In this document: positions 24,385-34,100 of the stretch, in pieces
Position numbering within the stretch: position 1 is the stretch's first letter
Layout: each line of letters begins with the position of its first letter
The notes under the pieces: generated by a model
Told to the model about the DNA's origin: nothing
What the model saw: the letters and a program-made list of their open reading frames with translations, nothing else
Databases searched by the model: none
Translations under genes and position numbers: made by a program
Origin: Sphingopyxis sp. DBS4
GTDB taxonomy: Bacteria; Pseudomonadota; Alphaproteobacteria; Sphingomonadales; Sphingomonadaceae
Assembly: GCF_024628865.1 (NCBI RefSeq)
Contig: NZ_CP102384.1
Location: 1 to 64,000, forward strand
DNA: 64,000 nt
Direction of reading: 5' to 3'

Positions 24385-25758
24385 TCAGAAGCTCAGCTCG
24401 TCATAAATCTTCGACAGATCGTGGCCCCACGGCCCTTCGTAGCGGTCGAGCAGGTCGTGCGCGGGGGATTTGCCGCTCGCGGCGATGCGGCGCAGCGGTT
24501 CGAGGAAGCCGACCTCATTATCGCCCATCGAATTGACCTCGCCGCGCGCCGCGAGACCCGCCGCGGCGATGTCGAGGACGCGATACGCGAGGTCGCCGAC
24601 GGTGCCGCCGCCGGGTGCCGGTGCGCAGAGCCCGTCGCGCGGAACGGCGTCGCGCAGCGCCTGCTGCTCGGCGATGCTCCACCCCTTGACGAGATCCCAC
24701 GCGGCGTCGAGCGCGCCCTGGTCATAGAGCAGCCCGACCCACAGCGCGGGGAGCGCGCAGATGCGGTTCCACGGGCCGCCGTCGGCGCCGCGCATTTCGA
24801 GGAAGCTCTTGAGCCGCACCTCCGGGAAAGCGGTCGAGAGATGGTCTGTCCAGTCGGACATCCGCGGCAGCTCGCCAGGCAGCGCGGGAAGCTCACCCTT
24901 CAGGAAGGCGCGGAAGCTCTGCCCCGCGGCGTCGATATATCGGCCGTCGCGAAAGACGAAATACATCGGCACGTCGAGCATATAATCGACATAGCGGTCA
25001 TAGCCGAAGCCGTCCTCGAACACGAAGGGCAGCATTCCGGTGCGCGCGGGGTCGGTGTCGGTCCAGATGTGGCTGCGATACGACATATAGCCGTTCGGTT
25101 TGCCGTCGGTGAAGGGCGAGGCGGCGAAGAGCGCAGTCGCGAGCGGCTGCAAGGCCAGGCTGACGCGGAATTTCTGCACCATGTCGGCCTCGCTCGCATA
25201 ATCGAGGTTGGTCTGGATCGTGCAGGTGCGCAGCATCATGTCGAGCCCCATCGTGCCGACGCGCGGCATATGGTCGAGCATGATCTTGTAGCGCCCCTTG
25301 GGCATGCGCGGCAGCTCGTCGCGGCTCTTGTCGGGCCACATGCCGAGGCCGAGAAAGCCGAGGCCGAGTTCGGCGCCGATTTCCTTGACCTGCTTCAGGT
25401 GGCGGCCGGTCTCGGCGCAGGTCTGGTGGAGATTTTCGAGCGGCGCGCCCGACAGTTCGAGCTGCCCCGCGGGTTCGAGGCTGATCGCGCCGTCGCTGCC
25501 CGAGAGGGCGATGACGTTCCCGCTCTCATAGACGGGCTCCCAGCCGAAGCGGGTGAGCGCCATCAACAGGTCGCGGATGCCGCCGGGCTCGTTATAGGAG
25601 GGGGCGCGGTGATCGGCGGTGCGATAGACGAATTTCTCGTGCTCGGTGCCGATGCGCCAGCGGTCGCGGGGCTTTTCGCCGTTGGCCATGGGGGCCGCGA
25701 GCTGGTCGCGGCTTTCGATGATGGGATCGTTTTGATCTGAAACCGTCCGCGTGCTCAT
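24385..25758 (-). CDS. gshA: Glutamate-cysteine ligase
   Basis: First step of glutathione synthesis: glutamate, cysteine and ATP to gamma-glutamylcysteine. A 457-aa GCS2-type ligase similar to plant/proteobacterial forms: WRIGTEHEKFVY (acidic Mg site), GSDGAISLEPAGQLELSGAPLE, LGLGMWPDKSRDELPRMPKGRY, RTCTIQTNLDYASE, FVFEDGFGYDRYVDY and RLKSFLEMRGADGGPWNRI. The ATG at 25758 (MSTRTVSDQND) is used; the frame upstream is open but dissimilar. It follows rsmE on the same strand after a 271-bp gap in which I see no gene. Confidence 0.95.
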   Translation of the reverse strand: MSTRTVSDQNDPIIESRDQLAAPMANGEKPRDRWRIGTEHEKFVYRTADHRAPSYNEPGGIRDLLMALTRFGWEPVYESGNVIALSGSDGAISLEPAGQLELSGAPLENLHQTCAETGRHLKQVKEIGAELGLGFLGLGMWPDKSRDELPRMPKGRYKIMLDHMPRVGTMGLDMMLRTCTIQTNLDYASEADMVQKFRVSLALQPLATALFAASPFTDGKPNGYMSYRSHIWTDTDPARTGMLPFVFEDGFGYDRYVDYMLDVPMYFVFRDGRYIDAAGQSFRAFLKGELPALPGELPRMSDWTDHLSTAFPEVRLKSFLEMRGADGGPWNRICALPALWVGLLYDQGALDAAWDLVKGWSIAEQQALRDAVPRDGLCAPAPGGGTVGDLAYRVLDIAAAGLAARGEVNSMGDNEVGFLEPLRRIAASGKSPAHDLLDRYEGPWGHDLSKIYDELSF

Positions 25759-26029
25759 CTCCGCGCCATTAGGGCCGTGCGCGAAAAATGCAATCGGGCG
25801 CGTCGGTCGATCCGGGTTTCGCCGGTCGTCGCGAACGAGGTCGGAAGATGTTGCAACGGCGAGGACCGGGCAAGCATGGTCGCGTCGCTCGCCAAGGTGC
25901 GTCCACTGGCCCCCACGCCAGCGAATGGGCACCGGTCCTGCCGTTGCGGATGCGGCATTGCAGCAATCATGGCTAATTTGAAGTTAATCGCTGCCAGGTT
26001 GAAAGCAATTTCTGTCTCGAAACGGGACA

Positions 26030-26770
26030 TCATCTCCAGTCGCCGTGGAGCCCCATCCACAGCCCGACCGCGGCGATCGCGGCGGTTTCGGCGCGCAGGA
26101 TGCGGGGGCCGAGCGACAGGCGGCGGACCGCGGAGCAGCCGAGCAGCGCCTCGCGCTCGCGCGGCGTAAAGCCGCCTTCGGGGCCGGTCAGGATCGCGGC
26201 GGGGGCGGGCGCATCGATCGCGGCGAAGGGCGTGCCGCCTTCCTCGTCGGCGAAGAGAAGCGCACGGTCGGCGGGCCAGTCCCTGAGCAGGTGCGGCAGC
26301 TTCACGGGTTCGGCAAGCTCGGGAAGCGCGGTGCGGCCGCATTGTTCGCAGGCCTCGACGATCTGCGCCTCGATCCGCTCGCGCTTGACCCGCTCGACGA
26401 TCGTCCGTTCGGTGATCACCGGCTGCAGCCGCGCGATGCCGAGTTCGGTTGCTTTCTCGATGATCCAGTCGAGCCGCGCCTTCTTGACCGGGGCGAAGCA
26501 GAGCCAGAGGTCGGGGACCGTTTCGCGCGCGCGCGTCCGGCGTTCGATCCGGAGGGTCAGCGATCTTTTGCCCGCGTCGGCGATGACCCCGAGCCACTCG
26601 CCGCTGCGATCGTCGAACAGCAGCAGCGGATCGCCGACCCGCAGCCGCATGACGTTCAGCAGATAATGCGCCGCTGCCCCCTCGATGACCGGGGCGGCGT
26701 CGGGCCCGAGCGGGAAGGAAGTGAACAGGCGGGGCGTACTGGCGGGCGGCCAGGCGGGGATCGCGGGCAT
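26030..26770 (-). CDS. rsmE: 16S rRNA (uracil(1498)-N(3))-methyltransferase RsmE
   Basis: Methylates U1498 of 16S rRNA. A 246-aa SPOUT-class enzyme: N-terminal PUA-like part (PRLFTSFPLGPD..HYLLNVMRLRVGDPLLLFDD) and the knotted C-terminal domain with KARLDWIIEKATELGI, RPVI-type QPVITERT, EACEQCGR, LTGPEGGFTPRE and LGPRILRAETA. All diagnostic motifs are present. gshA lies downstream. Confidence 0.95.
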   Translation of the reverse strand: MPAIPAWPPASTPRLFTSFPLGPDAAPVIEGAAAHYLLNVMRLRVGDPLLLFDDRSGEWLGVIADAGKRSLTLRIERRTRARETVPDLWLCFAPVKKARLDWIIEKATELGIARLQPVITERTIVERVKRERIEAQIVEACEQCGRTALPELAEPVKLPHLLRDWPADRALLFADEEGGTPFAAIDAPAPAAILTGPEGGFTPREREALLGCSAVRRLSLGPRILRAETAAIAAVGLWMGLHGDWR

Positions 26771-26971
26771 CGCGATGCGATAGCAGACCGCTTCCTGTTG
26801 CGCACCTGCCGCCGTGACGGGCCGCCTCTGTCCCGATCCGGGTCAGAAGTCGCCGAATTGCCCCGCGCGCGGCGCCGCCGCTTAGCAATTTGGTAAGCAG
26901 TTTCCCCCTAGTGCGAGGATACCAGTCGCGCATCTGGGTGGGTGGCGCCTCTGGCTAGAGGGGTTTAGACC

Positions 26972-28927
26972 ATGCGAGGGACCATTTTCAGCCGCCTGCG
27001 GGCTGGCGCCTCGAACCTGTTTCGCGATCAGCGCGGCAACGCGATGATGCTGACCGCGGCCGCGATCGTGCCCGTTGTCGGCATCGTCGGGTCGGCGGTC
27101 GACATCGGGCGCGCCTATATGACCCAGCTTCGCCTGCAACAGGCGTGCGACGCCGGCGTGCTCGCCGGCCGGCGCGCGATGGCCGGCGCCCTCTATACGG
27201 ACCCGGCGAAGACCGAAGCGAACAAGATGTTCAACTTCAATTTCCCGGACGGAAATTTCGGCAGTCACGCGGTATCCTTTTCCTCCTGGGGTGTCGGGTC
27301 GTCGGACGTCGCCGGCCGCGCGACTGCGATCCTGCCGACCGCGCTCATGTATATCTTCGGCAAGGACCAGTTCGACCTGGCGGCCAATTGCACCGCGAAG
27401 CTCGAAATCTCGAACGTCGATGTGATGATGGTGCTCGACGTCACCGGGTCGATGGCGCGCAAGGCGGACAGCGACGACGACGACACCAAGATCGAGGCGC
27501 TGCGCAAGGCGGCGGTCGATTTCTTCGATACGCTGACCAACGCCGACGTCGGCGACGGGCGGATTCGCTTTGGGGTGGTTCCCTACAGCTCGTCGGTCAA
27601 CGTCGGACAGATATTGATCGCGAAGAATCCCGACTGGCTCGCCGACTCCGAGTGGCTCCCCTCGCGTTCGCCGAAAACCAAAGAAATATGGAGCGATGCG
27701 CGAACGGTCGATTCCACGGACTTTGACGCGACCCCGCCCATCGCCGACAAGAAAAATGGGAAGGACAACTGGCAAGACGCAGGGACGGTCGACAAGGTCC
27801 AGGAGGATTGCGTCGACTGGGATGAGAGCGCGTCACCCAAGATCATCGATACCAAGAACCAGAATGTCCAGAATCCCGTTATCGACGGCAGCACACGTAT
27901 CACCGTCAGCGATCAGAAGCGGACGTATGAATATTATTCCTATGACGCCACCTGGCAGCCCGCCACCAAGAAGAAGCCCGGCAGTTGTCAGATCAAAAAG
28001 CTCCGCTGGACGTTCACGCGCACCTATTACAAGGTGCAGACGGTCGAGACCCTGACCAGGGTTTTCGACGGCGCCTATAATTATCTCGATCGCGAATTCG
28101 ACACGCGGCCGCTGAAGACCGGATCGACGATCGAGTCCGATACCGGCGATGAGGGCGCGACGGTCACCACGAGCTGGGGCGGGTGCATCATCGAGCGGAT
28201 TACGACGAAATTCGCGTCCAACGAGACGGCTCCTTCGAACGCCCTCGACATGGATATCGATACGCTCCCGACAGCCGGCGATGCGGATACCCAATGGAAG
28301 CTGTTCCTCCCCGACGTCACCTATAATCGCAGCCAGGAGAAGCCGCTTTCGGGCTCGACGAAAGATCTCACCAATTTCGTCGAAAAGGGCGGTGACTATG
28401 CCGCCTGTCCGGCGGCGGCGATGAAGCTGGAGACGATGACGAAGACGGACCACGACAAGTTCGCGGCCTATATCAACACGCTGCAGCCCAAGGGCTATAC
28501 CTATCACGACGCGGGCATGGCGTGGGGCGCGCGGCTGCTGTCGCCGAGCGGCCTGTTTGCCGACGAGAACGGACCCTATAACGGCCGCCCGGTCAGCCGT
28601 CACGTCATCTTCATGACCGACGGCGACATGATGACGCCGCGTGACAATCTGTCGCATCAGGGACAGGAACGGTCGATGCCGCGAATCGGCGCGACGAGCG
28701 ACGATGACGCGATCGCGCGGCACAACAACCGCTTCGTCCAGCTTTGCCGGGCGGCGCGCCAGCGTGCGATCACCATCTGGGTGGTGTCGTTCGGGGTCGG
28801 CAGCAACGCCAACCTCAACAGCTGCGCCTCGTCGGGCCAGGCGTTCGAAGCCAGCAATGCGTCGCAGCTCAACGACCAGTTCCAGGCGATCGCCCGTCAG
28901 ATCTCCAAGCTGAGGCTGTCGCAATGA
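26972..28927 (+). CDS. TadG-like pilus-associated protein with split von Willebrand A domain
   Basis: A 651-aa exported protein. An N-terminal basic stretch and hydrophobic segment RGNAMMLTAAAIVPVVGIVGSAVDI has the Tad/TadE-type prepilin-like character. The VWA domain starts at NVDVMMVLDVTGSMARK (MIDAS DxTGS near residue 155) and resumes at YTYHDAGMAWGARLL and VIFMTDGD (about 548); in between, about 280 residues rich in Thr, Lys and Asp form an insertion without close relatives known to me. The C-terminus ends ..LNDQFQAIARQISKLRLSQ. ATG 26972; stop overlaps the next gene (ATGA). Confidence 0.82.
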   Translation: MRGTIFSRLRAGASNLFRDQRGNAMMLTAAAIVPVVGIVGSAVDIGRAYMTQLRLQQACDAGVLAGRRAMAGALYTDPAKTEANKMFNFNFPDGNFGSHAVSFSSWGVGSSDVAGRATAILPTALMYIFGKDQFDLAANCTAKLEISNVDVMMVLDVTGSMARKADSDDDDTKIEALRKAAVDFFDTLTNADVGDGRIRFGVVPYSSSVNVGQILIAKNPDWLADSEWLPSRSPKTKEIWSDARTVDSTDFDATPPIADKKNGKDNWQDAGTVDKVQEDCVDWDESASPKIIDTKNQNVQNPVIDGSTRITVSDQKRTYEYYSYDATWQPATKKKPGSCQIKKLRWTFTRTYYKVQTVETLTRVFDGAYNYLDREFDTRPLKTGSTIESDTGDEGATVTTSWGGCIIERITTKFASNETAPSNALDMDIDTLPTAGDADTQWKLFLPDVTYNRSQEKPLSGSTKDLTNFVEKGGDYAACPAAAMKLETMTKTDHDKFAAYINTLQPKGYTYHDAGMAWGARLLSPSGLFADENGPYNGRPVSRHVIFMTDGDMMTPRDNLSHQGQERSMPRIGATSDDDAIARHNNRFVQLCRAARQRAITIWVVSFGVGSNANLNSCASSGQAFEASNASQLNDQFQAIARQISKLRLSQ

Positions 28928-29478
28928 GCCCGGTGTCCGCTCTGCTTCGCCGCCTTCGCCGCCATCAGCGCGGCACGGCGCTGATGGAATTTGCGCTGAC
29001 GGCCCCGGTCTTTCTCCTCGTCCTGATGGGGATCTTCGACTATTGCTGGCAGATGTATGCGCAGCAGGTGCTGCAGGGCGCGGTCGCCAAGGCCGGTCGC
29101 GACGCGACGATCGAAACCTATGCCATCGATCAGTCGAAGCTCGATACCTTCGTGAGCAACCAGGTGCACAAGGTGTTCAAGGGTGCCGAAGTGAGCTTCA
29201 AGCGCCGCGCCTATGACGATTTCAGCAAAATGAAGGAGCCGCGCACGGTCGATTATGACGGCGACGGCGTGGTCGACTGCGTCGAGGACGGAGGCAAGAC
29301 AGGCAACGGCGGTGCCGACGACGTGGTTCTCTATACCGCCTCCATGCGATTCAAGCGCATCCTGCCCGTGTGGCGGATGTTGGGGCAGTCCGAATATAAG
29401 ACGCTGTCATCGACGACCGTGCTACGCAACCAGCCCTTTGCTGCGGGAAGCGAAATAGCGGCGGAGATATGCGCATGA
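28924..29478 (+). CDS. TadE-like minor pilin/assembly protein
   Basis: A 184-aa TadE-family protein: basic start (LLRRLRRHQRG) then TALMEFALTAPVFLLVLMGIFDYCWQMYAQQ, the classic prepilin-like hydrophobic helix with the conserved glutamate (MEFAL). The rest is extracytoplasmic with a short acidic loop VDYDGDGVVDCVEDGG. ATG at 28924 overlaps the upstream stop; an upstream extension in the same frame is not similar. It overlaps the next gene by 10 bp. Confidence 0.85.
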   Translation: MSPVSALLRRLRRHQRGTALMEFALTAPVFLLVLMGIFDYCWQMYAQQVLQGAVAKAGRDATIETYAIDQSKLDTFVSNQVHKVFKGAEVSFKRRAYDDFSKMKEPRTVDYDGDGVVDCVEDGGKTGNGGADDVVLYTASMRFKRILPVWRMLGQSEYKTLSSTTVLRNQPFAAGSEIAAEICA

Positions 29479-30137
29479 CCGGCCCCGTTCTTCATCGTCT
29501 GCGCGTTCAGGCGCGGCGCCTCGCCCGCAGCGTTCGCGCGACCGTGCTCATCGAAATGGCTTTTTCGATCCCGCTCCTCGTGCTGCTTGGCTTCGGGGGG
29601 CTGGAAATCGCCAATCTGACGCTGATCAACACCCGCATCAGCCAGATCGGACTCAACACCGCCGACAATGCCTCGCGCATCGCGGCGGGCAGCAACCTCG
29701 CGCAGCCGCAAGTTCGCGAGATCGACGTCAACGAGGTCTTCACCGGGGTCGAGAAGCAGGCGGGTGGCCTCGACTTCAAGAACCGCGGCCGCATCATCCT
29801 GTCGAGCCTCGAGCAGAACAAGGAAGGCGGCCAGTGGATCCACTGGCAGCGCTGCTATGGCAATATGAAGGTTACCTCGGCCTTCGGTCCGGAAGGGACC
29901 GGGGCGACGGGCACGAACTTCAAGGGTATGGGGCCGAAGGATCACGAGGTCACCGCGGTCAGCGGCACCGCGGTGATGTTCGTCGAGGTCGTCTATCAAT
30001 ATAAGCCGCTCCTCTATGGCAAATGGCTGGGACCGAAAACGATCCGGTCGGCCGCCGCCTTCAACATCCGCGAGCCGCGCGACCTGACGAAAATCTACCC
30101 CTCGACCGGGGTGACCGCGTCGACCTGCACCACCTGA
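29469..30137 (+). CDS. TadE-like minor pilin/assembly protein
   Basis: A 222-aa TadE-type protein. Basic start, then VLIEMAFSIPLLVLLGFGGLEIANL with the conserved glutamate (IEMAF), followed by an extracytoplasmic domain with VSGTAVMFVEVVYQYKPLLYGKWLG near the C-terminus, which is typical of TadE/TadF pairs. It completes a three-gene set; no TadA, TadB, TadC, CpaB or secretin genes are in the window, so this set is incomplete by itself. Confidence 0.82.
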   Translation: MRMTGPVLHRLRVQARRLARSVRATVLIEMAFSIPLLVLLGFGGLEIANLTLINTRISQIGLNTADNASRIAAGSNLAQPQVREIDVNEVFTGVEKQAGGLDFKNRGRIILSSLEQNKEGGQWIHWQRCYGNMKVTSAFGPEGTGATGTNFKGMGPKDHEVTAVSGTAVMFVEVVYQYKPLLYGKWLGPKTIRSAAAFNIREPRDLTKIYPSTGVTASTCTT

Positions 30138-30210
30138 GCCCCCTGAACGGGCGCGCGGCGGCGATAGGCATTTATCCCGCGCGCGACTGCTGCTATCGCC
30201 CGCGGCATCG

Positions 30211-31122
30211 ATGACCGCCGCGACGCATCCTCCCGACAGCCAGCATCAGGGCTTCCTCGGCCTGCTTCCCGCGCCGCTGCGCCCTTATGCGCTGCTTGCG
30301 CGCTTCGACCGGCCGATCGGCTGGTGGCTGCTCTATTGGCCGTGCGCCTGGGGCCTGGCGCTCGCGGGCGGGGTGCGGAGCCATTGGCCCTTGTTCCTGT
30401 GGATGCTGCTCGGCGCGATCGTCATGCGCGGCGCGGGATGCGTCTATAACGATATCGTCGACCGCGACCTCGACGCGAAGGTTGCGCGCACCGCCGCGCG
30501 CCCGGTCGCGAGCGGCGCGGTGTCGGTGCGCGGCGCCTTGCTGTGGACCGCGCTGCTGTCGCTCGTCGGGCTGGTCGTGCTGCTGCAACTGCCGCTTCCT
30601 GCGCAGATCGTGGCGGTCGCGAGCCTCGCGCTCGTCGCTGCCTATCCCTTCATGAAGCGCATCACCTGGTGGCCGCAGGCGTGGCTGGGCCTCGTGTTCA
30701 GTTGGGGGGCGCTCGTCGGCTGGATCGCGGTCGGCGGAGGGCAGGGGTTGGCGCTGCCGTTGCTCTATGCCGGCTGCATCGCCTGGGTGATCGGCTACGA
30801 CACCATCTATGCGCTGCAGGATATCGAGGACGATGCGCTGGTCGGCGTCAAGTCGAGCGCGCGCGCGCTGGGGCGCCATGTGAAGGGCGGGGTCGGCCTC
30901 TGCTATGGTTTCGCGCTCGCGGGCTGGGCGGGGGCGCTGTGGAGTGTGCGGCCCGATCCGCTGGTGCTTGTGGCGCTGGTGCCCGCGGCGCTGCACCTGA
31001 CAGGACAGGTGGTAACGCTCGACCCCGAGAACGGCGCCGATGCGCTGGCGAAATTCCGCAGCAATCGTTTTGCAGGGCTGCTGGTGTTCGCGGCGATGCT
31101 GGTGGTGGGCAGCGCGCCCTGA
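30211..31122 (+). CDS. ubiA: 4-hydroxybenzoate polyprenyltransferase UbiA
   Basis: Membrane prenyltransferase of ubiquinone synthesis. 303 aa, about eight TM helices. Aspartate-rich motif 1 is YNDIVDRDLDAKVARTAARP (about 80-99) and motif 2 is YDTIYALQDIEDDALVG (about 196-212); both intact. Also has FDRPIGWWLLYWPCAWGLAL near the start and DPENGADALAKFRSNRFAG near the end. The end is close to an inverted repeat that faces the smc end. Confidence 0.96.
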   Translation: MTAATHPPDSQHQGFLGLLPAPLRPYALLARFDRPIGWWLLYWPCAWGLALAGGVRSHWPLFLWMLLGAIVMRGAGCVYNDIVDRDLDAKVARTAARPVASGAVSVRGALLWTALLSLVGLVVLLQLPLPAQIVAVASLALVAAYPFMKRITWWPQAWLGLVFSWGALVGWIAVGGGQGLALPLLYAGCIAWVIGYDTIYALQDIEDDALVGVKSSARALGRHVKGGVGLCYGFALAGWAGALWSVRPDPLVLVALVPAALHLTGQVVTLDPENGADALAKFRSNRFAGLLVFAAMLVVGSAP

Positions 31123-31124
31123 AT

Positions 31125-31143
31125 AATAGGGACTGTCCCTATT
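31125..31143. terminator. Palindromic hairpin between ubiA and smc
   Basis: AATAGGGAC-T-GTCCCTATT, a perfect 9-bp inverted repeat between the convergent ubiA and smc ends. It lacks a clear U-run. It may act as a bidirectional transcript-end element; the function is inferred from position. Confidence 0.55.
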
Positions 31144-31146
31144 TAA

Positions 31147-34100
31147 TCATTCCGCCGCCAGCAATTCCTCCGCCCCACCGAGGTCGACCGACACCAGGCG
31201 GCTGACGCCCTTCTCGATCATCGTCACCCCGAACAGGCGATGCATCCGCGCCATCGTCACCGCATTGTGGGTGACGATCAGATAGCGGGTGTTGGTCTCG
31301 CGGCTCATGCGGTCGAGCAGGTCGCAGAAGCGCTCGATATTCGCGTCGTCGAGCGGCGCGTCGACTTCGTCGAGGACGCAGATCGGCGCGGGGTTGGTGA
31401 GGAAGAGGCCGAAGATCAGCGCGACCGCGGTCAGCGCCTGCTCGCCGCCCGACAGCAGGGTCAGCGTGCCCAGCCTTTTGCCCGGCGGCTGCGCCATGAT
31501 TTCGAGACCGGCCTCGAGTGGATCGTCCGAATCGACGAGTTCGAGGTGCGCCTGGCCGCCGTTGAATAGCGTGGTGAAGAGGCGCTGGAAATGCTCGTTG
31601 ACGGTCTCGAACGCGGCGAGCAGGCGGACGCGGCCTTCACGATTGAGATTGCCGATCGAGCCGCGCAGCCGGTTCACCGCCTGCGTCAGTTCCTCGATCT
31701 CGGCGGCGCTCTTCTCGCGCTCGACGTCGAGTTCGGCGAGCTCGTCGGCGGCGACGAGATTGACCGGGCCGAGCCGTTCGCGCTCGGCGATCAGCCGGTC
31801 GTGCTGCGCCGATTCGGTGCTCGCATCGCCGACGCTCGCGCTCTCGAAGCCCGCCTTTTGCGGCAACAGCGGCGGCGGGCACTCGAAGCGCTCGCCCGAC
31901 AGGCGGCCCATTTCGACGCGCCGCAGCTCGGCATTCTCGGAGCGCGCGGCGGCTCCGGCGCGGGTCTCGCGCGCGGCGGCGACGCGCTCGCGGATCGCGG
32001 TGAGCGCCGCCTCGGCTTCGCGGAGCGCGGCTTCGGCTTCGCGTTCGTGCGCCTCGGCCGCGCCGACCTGCTCGCGCAGACCGGCCTGCCGCGTCTCGGC
32101 ATCGGCGCGGTCGCCGGCGAGCTTGTCGGGAAGCCCGGCGAGCTTCGCAGCCTCGGCGGCGAGCGCTTCGGCGCGCTTGTCCATGTCGGTGACGCGGCGC
32201 GCGGCCTCGCCCGCGCGCGCCTTCCAGCTCTTGATTTCGGCGCCCACGACCGCCTGGCGTTCGCTCAGCGCCGCGAGTGTGCGGTCGTGCGCGGCGAGCG
32301 CGGTCTGTGCTTCGTTCGCCCCGGTGCGCGCGCGGTCGGTCGCGGCTTCCTGGGTGTCGAGCGCGGCGCGCGCCAGCGCTTCGTCGGGAAGCGCGACGAG
32401 CGCGGCTTCCTGCGCGGCGAGCGCTTCGGCGGTCTCTTTCGCGGCGGCGGCGATTTCGGCAAGGCGGCGGTCGAACAGCGCGGCGGCGTCGCGGTGGCGG
32501 TCGAGCGCCGCTTCGGCCTGATCGGCGGCGCGCAGCGCGGCGCGGCGGGCCTCGTCGGCCTGTGCGAGACCCTTGCGCGCGGCGGCGGCTGCTTCGGCGA
32601 GTTCGGCGGCTTTTGCCGCGGCGGCGTCGCGGCGGTCCACCAGTTCCTGCACACCGAGTTCGACCTGGGGGCGCTGCGCCGCGAGGTCCTCGAGCCGGTT
32701 CTGGCGTTGCAGCCGCTCGGTCGCGGTCGCGCCGTCGCCGCGCGTCACGAAGCCGTCCCAGCGGCGCATCACCCCGTCCAGCGTGACGAGGCGCTGACCG
32801 GCCGCGAGCGGTTGACCGCTGTCGGTTTCGGCGACCGCGATCTGCGCGAGACGGCGCGCGAGCGCGGCGGGGGCCTGCACATAGTCGGCGAGCGATTCGG
32901 TGCCGGCGGGCAGGGGCGGGTCGTCCGGGCGCTGTTCGGCACCGCCCCAGACGCGCGGGGCGGCGGTGTCGGTGCCGGCGTCAAGATCGTCGCCGAGCGC
33001 AGCGGCGAGCGCGGCCTCATAACCGGGAGTCACGCGCAGCCGGTCGAGGATGCGGTCGTCGCCGCTGCGCGCGGCGGCGAGCGCGCGTTCGAGTGTTGCG
33101 GCTTCGCCGTCGAGCGCCGCGAGCGCGGCACGCGCTTCGGCGAGCCCAGCTTCGGCGGCGGCGAGGTCGGCGGCGGTCGCTTCGCGGTCGGCCTCGGCCT
33201 CCTGCAAGGCGGCTTCGGCGGCGGCGATCGCGGCTTCGGCCTGCTCGGCCGCCTGCGCGCTTTCGGTGCGGGCGGCGGCGAGCGCGTGGCTGTCGCCGAG
33301 CGCGGCGATGTCGGCATCGACGCGCGCTTTCTCCTGCTCGACGCGGCGGACGGCGGCTGCGGCACTATCGTGCGCCGAGACCGCGATGCGGCGGTCGGCC
33401 GCCTCGCTCGCGGCGCGTGCACGCGCCTGCGCCAGCGCGACCTCGGCATCGCGAAGATGCGCCTGCGCGGCCTGATGCGCTTCGACGAGCGTGGCCCGGC
33501 TCGCGCCGTGCGCGGCGATGTCCTGCGCAAGCTGCTTCGCCTCGGCATCGAGCGCGGTGAGCGCGGCGTGCGCCTCGCGCGCGAGTTCGCCCTCGCGCGC
33601 GCGGTCGTCGGCCAGGCGTTGCTGCTGCGCCGCCAGATCATCGAGCCGCTGGCGCGCGGCGCGTTCCTCGCCCTGCAGGCGGACGAGCGTCGCGGTCGCT
33701 TCCGCGAGCGCGTCGCGCCGCGCCTGCGCCTCGGCGCGGGCGGCGCCGACGCGGGTCGCGACTTCGACCTGCGCCGTCGAGACGGTTTCGAGTTCGGCCT
33801 GTGCCGCCTTCACCGCGGCTTCGGCTGCGTCGGCGTCGTGGCGCGCCTGGTCGGCGGCGGCCGCGGCATCGCGCCAGCGCGCATAGATGAGCCGCCCCTC
33901 GGCGACGCGGATGTCTTCGGACAGCTTCCGGTATTTTTCGGCGGCGCGCGCCTGGCGACGGAGCGCGTTCGCGCGCACCTCCATGTCGGCGACGATTTCG
34001 GAGAGCCGGGTGAGATTGGTCTCGGTCGCGCGCAATTTCTGCTCGGCGTCCTTGCGGCGGACGTGCAGGCCCGCGATTCCGGCAGCCTCTTCCAGCATCG

